Positions 53,548 through 64,000 of a stretch of DNA of 64,000 bases are shown here, piece after piece. Below the pieces are notes generated by a model. It had not been told where the DNA came from. It searched no databases and saw nothing but the letters and a program-made list of their open reading frames with translations. Numbering within the stretch: the stretch's first letter is position 1; the number at the start of each line of letters is the position of its first letter. This DNA is from Streptomyces sp. WAC08241 (GTDB lineage Bacteria; Actinomycetota; Actinomycetes; Streptomycetales; Streptomycetaceae), in the NCBI GenBank assembly GCA_007858575.1, contig CP042279.1, positions 3,162,001 to 3,226,000 of the forward strand, read 5' to 3'. The position numbers and the translations under genes were made by a program.

Positions 53548-55105
53548 TCACTCGTCGATGAGGCTGGTGGTGTCGGAGAACTGGGCCAGCCGGAAGACCA
53601 CGAACTCGGCGGGCTTGACCGGCGAGACGCCGATCTCGCAGACCACGCGGCCCTGGTCGATGGACTCCTGCGGGTTGTTCTCGCGGTCGCACTTCACGTA
53701 GAACGCCTCGTCGGCGGTCCGGCCGAACAGCGCGCCCCGGCGCCACTCCTCGGTGAGGAACGCGGTGACGTTGCGCCGGATGCTGGACCACAGCCGGTCG
53801 TCGTTGGGCTCGAACACGACCCACTGCGTGCCCAGGAGGATCGACTCCTCCAGGTAGTTGAACAGGCGGCGCACGTTCAGGTAGCGCCAGGCCGGGTCGG
53901 AGGAGAGCGTGCGGGCGCCCCAGATCCGGATGCCGCGGCCGGGGAAGGCCCGGACGCAGTTCACGCCGATCGGGTTGAGCAGGTCCTGCTCGCCCTTGCT
54001 GAGGCGGATGTCCAGGTCGACCGCGCCGCGGATCACCTCGTTGGCGGGGGCCTTGTGCACCCCGCGCTCGGCGTCGCTGCGCGCCCACACGCCGGCGATG
54101 TGACCGCTCGGCGGGACGGTCGTGTTGCGTCCGAGGCCGGGTCGAAGACCCGCACCCAGGGGTAGTAGAGGGTGGCGTACCGGGAGTCGTAGCCGGCCTC
54201 GTCCATGCGCCAGGTGCGCACCTGCTGGGCGTTGAGTCCGGGCGGGGTGTCGAGGACGGCGACGCGGTCGCCCATCTGCTCGCAGTGCGAGATGACGGCG
54301 AGCTGCACGGTGCGCACGCCCTCGGCGTCGATGTCGCCGCGCTGGTAGGCGCCCATCAGGTCGGGCACCGCGACCATGGTGATCTCGTCGATGGTCTCCA
54401 GGCCGCCGAAGCCGGTGCGGGCCGCCGCGTCGCCGACGTACTCGGCGGGGTCGATGCGGGCCGCGTCGGCGGAGGCCGGGACGGCGGGGCTCCGGGCGCG
54501 TCGGGGATCGCGACGGTCTGGGAGGCGGGCCGCGTCTGGGAGGCGCCGCGCTGCTCGGTGACCTCGATCAGCTCGGAGGAGCGGGCCTGGGTGACCAGGT
54601 AGCCCTTGACGTTCTTGCGGGCGGAGGCCTCGTACGTCTCGCCGACCTGATCGCCCCGGCGGACGAGGAGCCGGAAGCGGTCCTCCGGCGGGTTCTCGCC
54701 CTCGGCATCGGCGACCTCCACCGACACCCCGGTCACGCCCGGCCTGGCCGCGATCAGGAAGCCGCCGAGCTCCACCGGCCGTACGGCCGGGGTCTCCCGG
54801 TCGCGCCGGTCGGCGCCGGCGGACCGGGCACCGGTCTCGGCCGTTCCGCCGATGCGCACGATGTACGCGGCGCCGCCGCCGTTGGAGAAGTAGCCGTAGA
54901 GCGCGTGGGCGAGGTACGTGCCCTCGGTGAAGCCGCCGAACGTCTGCGTGTACTGGTCCCAGCCGGTGACCAGGGTCGGGGTGTGGAACGGGCCCTTCTC
55001 GGCGAAGCCGACGAACGCGGCGACGGCCGTGCCGACCCCTTCGATCGGCCTGGCGCCGGACTGCACCTCCTCCACGTACACGCCCGGGGTGAGGTACGTC
55101 GGCAT
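53548..55105 (-). CDS. eCIS contractile sheath protein
   Basis: About 519 aa, a single sheath gene (Afp has three). Start MPTYLTPGVYVEEVQSGARP, the hallmark sheath N-terminus; domain GTAVAAFVGFAEKGPFHTPT; C-terminal handshake region PIGVNCVRAFPGRGIRIWGA, LNVRRLFNYLEESILLGTQW, VRRNVTAFL-like segment and FVVFRLAQFSDTTSLIDE. Indels near 54490 and 54132. First gene of the structural operon, divergent from the DUF4157 gene across a repeat-containing 288-bp promoter region. Confidence 0.94.
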
Positions 55106-55142
55106 GCTCGCTCCTTAGCGTCCTTGCGGTCCTGCGGTCACC

Positions 55143-55192
55143 TGTGTCCAGGCCTTTTGTGTCCAGGCCTCGCTGCGACCTGTGTCCAGGCC
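55143..55192. repeat. Three direct repeats TGTGTCCAGGCC in the divergent eCIS promoter region
   Basis: Exact copies at 55143-55154, 55158-55169 and 55181-55192 (start-to-start 15 and 23 bp), between the divergent sheath and DUF4157 genes. Possible activator or repressor sites. Confidence 0.7.
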
Positions 55193-55393
55193 GAGTCTGC
55201 GCGGTCCGCCGCCGGACCGGCAGGGACCTGTGGACCTGCCCGGGGCAACGCTTCTGCCTTTACGGACGGTCCGGACTGACCGCCCGGACGTCACCCGGGG
55301 CTGCCCCCGCGCTGCCCGTTCGTCCCTGGACGCGCCGCCGGCGCCGCCGGTGCACTGGAGAGTCGCAGGACGGGCGCCGACGAGGAGGCAGCA

Positions 55394-57573
55394 GGTGCGG
55401 ACTTCCAGGCCGCGCGCCGAAGGACCGAGGACCGGCAGCCGGCGCGCGACCGGTCCGGGGCCCGGCGGGAGGCGTCCGGGACCGGTGCCGCCGTCCCGCC
55501 CCGCTCACGGCCGGCGCGCTCCGGGCGGCCCAGGGCAGCGCGGGCAACGCCGCGGTGGCCGGCATGATCGCCCGCAGGGTGGCGCCCGCGCCCGCCCCGG
55601 AGCGGGAGGACACCGGGGTGCGGGAGGTGCTGGGTTCGGCGGGCAAGCCGATGGCCGGTCCGGTGCGCACGGAGATGGAGTCCCGGTTCGGCACGGACTT
55701 CTCCGGCGTACGGCTGCACACCGGTGCCGCGGCGACCCGCTCGGCGCGGGCCATCGGGGCGCGCGCCTACACCTCGGGCAGCCACGTCGTCCTCGGCGAG
55801 GGCGGCCGGGACAAGCACACCCTGGCCCATGAGCTGACCCACGTCGTCCAGCAGCGTCAGGGCCCCGTGTCCGGCACCGACCGCGGCGACGGGCTGCGGA
55901 TCAGCGACCCCGGCGACCGCTTCGAGCGGGAGGCGGAGAGCAACGCCGGCGGGTGCTCTCCGGGCCGGTGCCGGTGGCCCGCGCCGTCGAGGACCACGGC
56001 CCCGGGCACCACGGGCACGACACGCACGGCGGTCACCACGCGGGCGACGGGCACGACCACGGACACGGGCCCGGCCACGGACACGGTGAGGTGCACCGCT
56101 CGGCCGACCCGGACGCCGTGCAGCGCCTGGTGGGCTTCGAGGTGGAGCTGAGCGTGCCGAGCTTCGGGCAGCACGCCCCGACGGGTCTGAACACGGTCGG
56201 CGGCCGGGCACCCGGGACGGACCTCGGCGGGTTCTTCCACGGCGGGTTCCCCTACGCGGCCACCGTGATGAGCGAGGAGAACCTGACGATCCTCACCGAC
56301 CACAACTCGCTCGCCCGCCGGGTCCGGGTGCTGCACGCGGTGCTCTCCGAGCTGACCGGCGACGGCGGGCAGCCGGTGGCGGCCGGGCAGCTCGCCTCGT
56401 CGATGAGCAACCTGGAGTACGTCACGGCGCCGTTCGACGAGATGGCACCGGGATCCGACGCGGCGGTCAAGAAGGTCGCCGACCGGATCGACGCGCACGT
56501 GGAGGCGATCTTCGGGCAGGACCCGAGGAACAACGCCTTCATCGTGCCGGATTCGCCCGTCGCCGCGACCGGCACCCCGCTGGCGGCCCTGCGCGACTGG
56601 CTGGGCCCGGAGCTGTTCGGCAACGCCAAGGTCCAGGCGGCGATCAGGGCCTTCCAGAACGACATCAAGGCCGAGATGTACGTCCAGGCCACCCTCGGCG
56701 TGCTGCCGTCCGGGCTGCCGTCGCTCTACAACTTCCAGGCCGACGTCAGCCACGAGTCGCGCCGGGCCCCCGGCAAGGAGCACATCGCCGACGGCTGGCG
56801 GGACGCCGCCGCCGCGATCAACCGCGCGGTGCCGCGCCTGCGTTCCGACATCGTGCCGAAGCTCCTGCCCGGCCTGGAGAGCGGTGACCAGGCGGCCCTG
56901 ACCGGCACCCTGGCCCTCGGTCTGTCGTACGCCGTCGGCTCGGCCATGATCGAGGCGGGGTGCGCGGGCCCACGGCCTCCACCAAGAACGCCGTGCCGTT
57001 CCTGCTGAAGCTGGCCAATCTGGGCGGCCTGCGCGGGACGGCCACCACCGACGCGCTGCGCGAGAAGGTCGTCGGGCAGGACGTCCTGCGGCAGCTCGCG
57101 GCCTGGCTCCACAGCGAGATCCCGGAGACCGGCGTCGCGCACTGGCAGCAGCACCTGTCGAGGTATCCGGCGAACACCCCAACCCGGCCGGACCGGCGTA
57201 CGGCCACGGTGCCACCGGGGTGGGGAACACCGCGCAGATGCTGGACAGCCTCCTCAACGGCACGGAGGACTTCCCGGTGATCGCGCCCGGCAAGGCCCTG
57301 CCGAAGTCCGACGAGCCCAACGACCTGATCGTGCCGCACATCGGCGGCCAGAAGGGCGCGCCGGTCGAGATGCGCTGGCTGACCACGCGGGCCACCAGCC
57401 CCGGTCAGCTCTGGAGCATGTTCAAGACGATCATGGACGAGGCGCGCAAGGCCAACCTGGCGACGGTCCCCTCGAAGGAGAGCCAGGGGATCTGGGCGGC
57501 GGCCACCGACATGGCGGCGACGCCCGCCGCGGGCGGCCGGGGCGCGCACCAGACCGAGATGATGGATCTGTAG
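55394..57573 (+). CDS. DUF4157 (eCIS-core) protein with His-rich linker and possible amidoligase-like module
   Basis: About 726 aa. The GTG start at 55394 follows a perfect AGGAGG. The N-terminus is Arg/Pro-rich with AGALRAAQGSAGNAAVAGMI; then the DUF4157 domain, MESRFGTDFSGVRLHTGAAA and HTLAHELTHVVQQRQ, carrying an HExxH metalloprotease-like motif. A His-rich linker (about 40 aa, HHGHDTHGGHHAGDGHDHGH) follows. The C-terminal about 450 aa start LVGFEVELSVPSFGQHAP, with SNLEYVTAPFDEMAPGSDAA later; the F-E-V-E plus LE-V-T-xP pattern resembles amidoligase/glutamine-synthetase-like folds (inference). Losses near 55410-55500, 55950, 56960 and 57180. DUF4157 marks eCIS-associated toxins (established). 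Sole eCIS gene on the plus strand here. Confidence 0.78.
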
Positions 57574-57581
57574 GTCGCCGC

Positions 57582-57608
57582 GGGGCCCGGCCCGGCGGAC
57601 CGGGCCCC
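57582..57608. terminator. Bidirectional terminator between DUF4157 and ATPase genes
   Basis: Perfect 9-bp arms GGGGCCCGG/CCGGGCCCC with a 9-nt loop between convergent genes. Confidence 0.7.
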
Positions 57609-57644
57609 GTTCGAGCCCCCGGCCGGGTCCCGCTCAGGCCCCTC

Positions 57645-59875
57645 TCAGGCCCCCGCGGCCTGCGCCAGGTACGGCCCGAACTCGCTCTCCAGGACCAGCC
57701 GTCCGAGCTTGCGGTACTCCTGCGCGACCGCGGTGACCACCTGCCCCATGGTGAGCGGCTCGCCGGACTCGGCGGCGAGGTAGGCCGCGGTGACCGCGCA
57801 GGCCCGGATCGAACCGCCGGCCAGCTCGAAGCGGTCGGCGCAGAAGGCGAGGGCTCCAGGCACCACGCCTCAGGTTGTCGTCCCGGGGCAGCCGGGTGCC
57901 CAGGCACCGGTCCCACAGCGCCAGGCGCTGCTCCGCGTTCGGTACGGGGAAGTCGGCCACCACGTCCAGGCGGCGGGTGAACGCCTCGTCGAGGTTGGCC
58001 CGCAGGTTGGTGGTGAGCACCGCGATCCCGTCGAAGGACTCCATGCGCTGGAGCAGGTACGCCGACTCGATGTTGGCGTGCCGGTCGTGGGCGTCCTTGA
58101 CCTCGGAGCGCTTGCCGAAGATGGCGTCGGCCTCGTCGAAGAGGAGGACGGCGTTGACCGCCGACGCCCCGGTGAAGATCCGCTCCAGGTTCTTCTCGGT
58201 CTCCCCGATGTACTTGTCGACGACCGTGGACAGGTCCACCACGTACAGGTCCATGCCCAGGTCGGCGGCGACGACCTCGGCCGACATGGTCTTGCCGGTG
58301 CCGGACTCGCCCGCGAACAGCGCGACGACCCCGCGGCCCCGGCCGCCGCCGGGCCGCATGCCCCACTGTCCGAGCACCCGCTCGCGGTGGCGCGCGCGCA
58401 GGGCGAGTTCGCGCAGCCGCCGGTGGGTGGTCGGCGGCAGCACCAGGTCGTTCCAGCCGACGCCCGGCTCCACCCGGCGGGCGAGCCGGTCGAGTCCCGC
58501 GCCGTTCTGCGCCCGTACGGCGGCCCGCAGGTCGTCGGGCTCCACCGCCCGGCCGTCCAGGGCGGCCGTCCGCACGGCCGCGTCGGCGGCCCGGCGGAGC
58601 TGACCGGAGTCGAGGCGGTGCGCGGCGACGGCCCGGGCGAGTTCCCCGGTGTCGCCGATCGCGGGGCCCCCGTCGCCGGCGGCCCGGTCGAGGGCGTGGC
58701 GCCAGCGGGCGGCCTGGCGTTCGGGGTGGGCGCTTCGACGTCCAGGACGACGGGGTGTCGGCCGCCCAGGCCGGGTCCCAGCCGACGGTGCCGTGGGTGA
58801 GGAGCGGGAGGCCGCGCAGCGGCGCACAGGGAGGCGAGGACGCGGGCCCGTTCGGCGGGTTCGCCGGGCAGGTCGGTCAGCGGGCCGAGGACCACGCCGG
58901 AGCCGGTCAGCCGGGCCTCGCGGGCGAGCACCCGGGCGAGCGCGGGCACGTCGGCCGGGCGCCGGGCGAGTGCCGCCGCGTCCGGGGCCAGCGCGCCGAG
59001 CCCGGCCGCCGCGAGGGCGGCCGCGGCCAGGCCCTCGGCGTCGCCGCCCCGGCCGCGCAGGTGGACGAGCCCGACGCCGGCCGTGGCCGCCGAGGCGGCG
59101 CGGCGGACGTCCGCCGGTCGGCGGTCGGGTCCTCGCGGACCTCGTCGAGCACCCCGGCGAGCCGGGCGTCGGGCCGGTCGTCGCCCAGGAGGTGGGCGGT
59201 GATCCGGTCGGGCACGGCCAGGACGCGGGACAGCGGCGGCCGTTCGGGCTCGGTGACCTCCACCAGGCCGTGGTCGACCAGCGGCGCGCCGGGGGGCGAG
59301 CCGGAACCGGGCGGGCGAGGCGCCGCCGAGGCCGCACAGCTCCAGGGCGAGCCCGAGCGTGGCCGGCGGCGCGTCAGGTCGTCGTTGAGGTAGCCGTAGA
59401 GGCGCTCGAACCGCGCGTCCAGGTCCGGTGCGACGGCGACGAGGAGCAGGTCGAGGTCGAGCGGGGTCAGCCCGAACCGCCGTACCAGGCCGTCGAGGAG
59501 GGACCCGGCGGGAGGCCGCCAGGGCTCCCGCTCCGGCTCGGCCTTCGGTCCGGGTCCCGGCTCAGGCTCCCGCCCCGAGCCCGGCTCCGACTCCGGCCCC
59601 GATCCCGACTCCCACCCCGTCCCCGGTCCCGGCTCCCGCCACGTCCCCGGCAGGTCGAGGCCGCCCGGCTCGTCCAGGATCCGCTCGGCGGCCTCCGGGG
59701 TGAGGTACTGGCCCCGGTAGGGGTCGTCGGGGTCGGGGTCGAGGGCGCGGCGCGCCGCCACGGCCTCCCGCACGCGCGCCTCGACGGCGCCGAGCCGCGT
59801 CCACAGGGCGTCCGGGCCGTGGTGCCGTCCCGTGCCGGGACCGCCGTCGGTCAGGGGTTCCACGGTGTACGTCAC
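57645..59875 (-). CDS. eCIS AAA+ ATPase (Afp15-like)
   Basis: About 743 aa. Start GTG 59875 (MTYTVEPLTDGGPG). N-terminal winged/helical domain FGLTPLDLDLLLVAVAPDLD preceded by a low-complexity G/S/P/E insert (59540-59645). C-terminal AAA+ module: VVALFAGESGTGKTMSAEVV (Walker A), NAVLLFDEADAIFGKRSEVK (Walker B), sensor 1 VLTTNLRANLDEAF, arginine finger TRRLDVVADF, lid RFELAGGSIRACAVTAAYLA. It is required for particle assembly or sheath handling in this class (family knowledge). Indels near 59365, 59300, 59115, 58735, 58820 and 57870. The start overlaps the DUF4255 gene stop. Confidence 0.9.
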
Positions 59876-60581
59876 GGCTGGCGGTCCCCTGCGGCGGCGC
59901 CGGGCCGGGGCGGGCGGGCGCTCGCGGGGGCCGGTGAAGCCGTCGCGGCCGGGGTCGGTGACCTCGGTGTAGCGCAGCCTGCGGCCCGGGTCCCCTCCTC
60001 GGCCGCACCGTCGCGGGCGGCGGCCGAGCGCACGACGAGCCCTTCGGTGACGGGCGGCGCGGTGGCCCTGTCCACCCCGGCGAGCGGGGCCCGGACCCGC
60101 AGCCCGAGGGAGGCCTTCATCTCCCCGCCGAGGGCCGACCACACGTCGGCTGCCGCCGGCGCGTCCATGCCGGCCCCGGCGGTCTCCAGGCCGACGGTCA
60201 GGCCGAGTTCGGCCAGCGAGCCGGTGAGCAGCGGCGCGGGGAGCGCGTCCTGGGCGACGAGGGCGGCGAGCACCTGGGACAGCAGCCGGTGCTCGTCCTG
60301 CGGGCGGTTGGCCCACGCCGTCACCAGGTAGGTGAGCTGGAACCAGCGCGGCGGGGAGCGGCGCGCGACGAGGTGGCCGTCCCCGTCGTAGACCTCGCCC
60401 GTTCCCGAGCCGCGCCGCAGGGCGTCCTCGCGGATGTCGTACAGGAACACGCAGACGGTGGGGCGCTGCGGCGCGCCGCCCAGTCCCGGGTGGGGGCGTC
60501 GAAGACGACCTCGATGCCCGACGCCTCCAGGCCGCTCGCGGAGAGCAGCCGTCCGAGGCCCTCGTCGACCTCGTGGATCAC
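59872..60581 (-). CDS. eCIS DUF4255 cap/terminator protein (Afp16/Pvc16-like)
   Basis: About 236 aa. GTG 60581: MIHEVDEGLGRLLSASGLEA, VVFDAPTRDWAARR, VFLYDIREDALRRG and RWFQLTYLVTAWANRPQDEH are all DUF4255 features; the C-terminal half is a beta-sandwich that caps the tube end. Indels near 60490 and 59992. Overlaps its neighbours by GTGA on both sides, forming a three-gene coupled unit with the TolB/DUF11 gene and the ATPase. Confidence 0.87.
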
Positions 60582-63500
60582 CGGCGGGTCACCCCGTCCG
60601 GCGGCTGCACGGTGCCGCTGACGACCAGGAAGTCGGTCTTCACCGGGGAGAATCCGGGTCCGGCGGCCGTGATGGTGCGCGGCCCGGTCTGGTCCTTGGC
60701 GAGGATCAGGAGCTGTCCGATGAAGGTGCCGTCGGCCTTGGGGAAGGTCGGCGAGGCGGCGGCGGTGATCCCCGGGTTCCAGGTGAACCGCACCGGGACG
60801 CCCGGCGGGAAGTCCAGGCCGCGCACGGAGGTGACGAATCCGGGCTTGCCGATCGGGGGACCGCGACGATGCGCGGCTGGAGGACGCGCAGCCGCGCCCG
60901 GGCGGTGTTGTCGCTCCGGTCGGCGTCCGTCCCGGTGGTGGTGAGCACGGCGGTGACCCGGCCGGTCATCGCCTTCTGCGGGCTGAGCACGACCCGTACG
61001 ACGGTGCTCGTGCCCGGCGTGAGGTCGGGCAGCGCGCACACCCGGTTCCGGTCGCAGCCCGCCGGGAGCCCGCCGTCGGGCACCCCGCGGGCAGCCCGAT
61101 GGCCAGCCGCAGCCCGGTGGCCAGGGCGTTGCGTCCGTTGCGGACGGTGTACGTGACGACGACGCGCCCGCCGACGTAGCCCGGTTCGGGCTGGACGGTG
61201 ATCCGCACGCCGGGTCCGGCCTTCGGCGCGGGGGGCTGCGGAGGCACGGTCGGGACGGGGGTCGTGGTGGGGACCGGAGGAAGCGTGGGCGTCGGGGTGG
61301 GGGCGGCGTCGGAGTGGGAGTGGGAGTGGGAGTGGGGGCGGGGTCGGCGTAGGAGTGGGGGTCGGCGTCGGGGTGGGGGTCGGGGGCGCCTCGCGTACGG
61401 GGATCACGGTCCGGCCCGCGTTGTCGCCGGGCTGGGGGTCGAGGACCGCGCCGATGACCGACCAGTCGAGGGGCGCGTCGCCGACGGTGACGCCGGTGAG
61501 CGTGACGTCCACGGGGACGGTGGTGCCGGGTTCGACGACTCCCAGGTCGCACTGGAGGGAGGCGGCGTCGCAGGTGCCGCCGGGCGGGGTGATCCCGGTG
61601 ATCCGCACGCCGGCGGGCGGGGCGACGGTCAGCCGGGTGCCGGGCGAGGCGGCGGGACCGTTGTTGACCACGTCGACCGTGACCGTGGCGGAGCCGCCGA
61701 CGGTGACCTCCGGTGTGGTGCCGGGCGCGCGGAGGGCGAGGTCCACGGACTGCTGGACGGTGGGCTCCTTCTGGCGGCCCGCGAGTCCGGCGGTGAGCGG
61801 GGTGACGGCGCCGGAGCCGACGTCCAGGACGTTCAGCTTCTCGGGGCTGTTGACCGCGGCCCCGGCCCGGGAGCTGAACACCAGGCGCTTGCCGTCGGCG
61901 GTCCAGGCGGCGTCGCGCGGCTGGTGCGGTCCGGTGACCGCGGTGTCCGGCAGGTCCCGGCCGCAGGCGCCGGCCTGGTCGCGGGCGGCGGCGGGCAGCA
62001 GGACCCGGCAGGCGTCGCCGGAGACGGACGTGAGGAGGAGGCCGTTCCGCTCGTCGATCCGGCCGCCGCCGTTCTTGCGGTTGAAGGCGACGGCGCGTCC
62101 GTCGGGCGAGAAGGCCGGGCTGTCGTCGATGACCGCGCAGGCCCCGGGCAGTTCGCGGCGCTCAGGTCGCGCTGTCGGGTCAGGTCGGTGACGGACGCGG
62201 TCCACACGTGCTTGTTGCCGCCGCCCCCGTCGATCACCGCGTTGCGGGTGAAGGCCAGGGTGGTGCCGTCGGAGGACCAGGTCGGCTGGGCGTCCTGCCC
62301 CGGAGCTGACCGGCCGGGGCACGACCTCGCCGGTGATCCGGCCGGTGGCGACCTCCGCGACGAGGATGCGGCTCTCCCCGGCGGCTCGCCGACCCCGCCG
62401 GGCGAGGTGCGGGTGAAGGCGAGGCGCGTGCCGTCCGGGGAGAACGTCGGGTCGGTGTCCCAGTCCCGCTCGCCCCGCCCGGCGAGCGGCATCGGCGCCT
62501 CGTTCGTGCCGTCGGCGTCGGCCGTCCAGATCCGCTCGATCCGCGCGGCGTCGGGGCCCTCGAAGCGGGTGAGGACGATGCGGCGCCCGTCGGGGTGTAG
62601 TTCTGCCGCTCGGTCCACGGGTCGTACGGGGCCGCGGGCCGGAAGAGCGGGTCCTTGGCGGGGTCGGTGTTCGTGTCGGCCGCCGGGTCCTCGCGGAGGA
62701 TCTTGCGGACCAGGTCGCGCGGGTCGGAGCCGTCCGCGCGGATGTCCTGGAGGGTCACCGTGTGCGAGGTCGCCCCGAGGAGCGTTCCACGACCGCGTGG
62801 CCGCCGTCGGCGGTGCCGAGCCAGGTGGGCGAGAGGACGTCGCGGTCCTCGTTGAGCACCAGGGAGGGCTCCTGGTCGGAGTGGACGACCGACCGGAAGA
62901 CGTGGTCGTAGTCGCCCTCGCAGGTGCAGGTGGTCTCGGGGCTGAGGAAGACCAGGTTGTCCCCGTCGGGCAGCCACGCCGCCCCGTGGCCGCGCCAGTT
63001 CGCGTAGGCGCCGGCGAACAGCGGTTCGTCGGTGGTCCCGTCGGTGATCCGCAGCCGCCGGACGGTCCGCCCGTCCTCGGTCGTGGTCGCCGTGTACACG
63101 ATCCACCGGCGGTTGACGTCGTCGTCGACGGGGTTCCAGGCGGGCTCGGAGGCGGTGCCGTTCGCGGGGCCGGTGAGCCGGGTGGCGGCGCCGCCCGCGA
63201 GGTCCCGGACGTAGACCTGCCGCCCGGCGAGGGGTCGGCGTCGCTGCTGTAGGCGATCCGGCTCCCGTCGGGGGAGACGGTCGGGTCCTCCTCGCTGGCG
63301 GCGGGCGTGTCCGTCAGCCGGGTCAGGCCGGTGCCGTCGGTGCGCACCAGCCACAGGTCGCGCCGCGTGCCGCCGACCGGCTCGGCCGCGTCGAAGAGGA
63401 CCGATCCGCCGTCCGGGGTGAGCTGGGGTGGGCGGCGTCCATGCCGCCGGTGAGCCGCAGGACCGAGCCGTCGGCGTCGCGCAGGTAGATCTGCGGGTGC

Positions 63501-63807
63501 TTCGTCGCGGCGGCTGGCGAAGACCAGCCGGTCGCCGAGGGCGGACGGGTCGGTGTCGTAGTGGGCGGGCCGGGCCCGAACAGCGGGGTGCTGGACTCGG
63601 TGGACTCGGGCTCGCCGAGGCTGCGGTGGCCGGTGCCGGCGTAGGCGATGCGGGTGGTGTCCGCGGCGGCCGCCACGACCGGGCCGGTCCCGGTCCCGGT
63701 GCCGTCCGGCCCGGCCGCGCCCGTCGCCCCGAACAGGGGACCAGGAGCAGGAGCGACGAGGCGAGTCTCCCCAGGCGGTGCCGTCCGCCGGGGCCAGCGG
63801 TTTCCAT
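60578..63807 (-). CDS. Secreted TolB-like beta-propeller/DUF11 protein in the eCIS locus
   Basis: About 1,077 aa. Start METAGPGGRHRLGRLASSLL with a Sec-type signal. Then WD40/TolB-like blades: PQIYLRDADGSVLRLTGGMD, ASEEDPTVSPDGSRIAYSSD, DWDTDPTFSPDGTRLAFTRT. Next a DUF11/CARDB-type domain (VTVDVVNNGPAASPGTRLTV, CDLGVVEPGTTVPVDVTL), a (PT)n linker (61285-61386), a second DUF11-like domain, and a C-terminal Ig-like end GLDFPPGVPVRFTWNPGITA. Many indels. Its stop overlaps the DUF4255 start, so it is co-translated with cytoplasmic eCIS parts though predicted to be exported: an odd pairing. Upstream of 63807 to the window edge I see no gene. Confidence 0.75.
61285..61386. repeat. Low-complexity (Pro-Thr)n coding repeat
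   Basis: Hexamer-like GGAGTG/GGCGTC repeats encode a Pro-Thr/Pro-Leu linker between the two DUF11-like domains of the TolB-type protein. Prone to indels, so the frame in this stretch is uncertain. Confidence 0.75.
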
Positions 63808-64000
63808 CACGGTGCCCTTCGCAGTCCGGTGCGGCACTGGGAGGTGCTCCCGCCACCCTGCACCGGCAGGGCGTACGGGGCAGGGCCCCGGACCGTACCC
63901 GGGGAAGCGCGGGCTGCGCTTTGGGGCAGCGCCGCCTTCCCCGGCTGCCGCGCCGACCACCGGAAGGCGCGCCGTACGGAAGGGTCATATGAGCCCGTTG

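Noticed and set aside
35788..63807. Prophage or type VI secretion system
   Set aside because: No capsid, portal, terminase, lysis or integrase genes, and no TssB/C, TssJ/L/M; DUF4157, DUF4255 and Afp15-like ATPase identify an eCIS.

Overview
This is high-GC (about 72%) DNA with frequent GTG starts, GTGA/ATGA gene overlaps, lipobox- and Tat-like secretion signals, and gene content that point to Streptomyces. From memory, the first 18.5 kb is collinear with the S. coelicolor block SCO5998-SCO6014, in reverse order here: amino-acid permease, dxs, a xylose-type ABC transporter (xylH, xylG, xylF), the ROK regulator Rok7B7, the N-acetylglucosamine/chitobiose transporter ngcEFG, aconitase, and a second MurA. 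The sequence carries pervasive 1-base indels, mostly lost bases in short G/C runs. Nearly every long gene is therefore split between frames while keeping all its motifs. I treat these as sequencing or assembly errors. Each such gene is annotated from its first start to its last stop as one CDS, and amino-acid lengths are after correction.

Region 1 (1-18.5 kb, conserved chromosome): isoprenoid synthesis (dxs), sugar uptake with its regulator, chitin-sugar uptake with a candidate DasR site over the ngcE promoter, a secreted FG-GAP protein, aconitase with two candidate operators, a VOC protein, and an unusual XRE-MurA fusion.

Region 2 (18.5-24.2 kb, accessory): a DUF397 gene remnant; a translationally coupled pair made of a GHKL/sacsin-type ATPase and a UvrD-like helicase with a RelE/ParE-like N-terminus; and a decayed tyrosine-integrase end. 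This pair is the best candidate here for an undescribed defence-type system.

Region 3 (24.3-35.2 kb): a LamG-domain protein, a 2,170-aa SpvB/Rhs polymorphic toxin with a variable C-terminal putative nuclease, and a small downstream gene placed like an immunity gene.

Region 4 (35.8-63.8 kb): a Streptomyces-type extracellular contractile injection system (eCIS). It encodes sheath, two tube proteins, LysM adaptor, VgrG-like spike, PAAR tip, gp25-like and J-type baseplate proteins, tail protein I, AAA+ ATPase and DUF4255 cap. Accessory proteins include a double zinc-ribbon membrane protein, a proline-rich VQRA-repeat protein between the tube genes, a DUF4157 (eCIS-core) protein with a His-rich linker and a possible amidoligase-like module, a 1.7-kaa modular protein sharing an N-terminal motif with the DUF4157 protein, and a secreted TolB/DUF11 protein.
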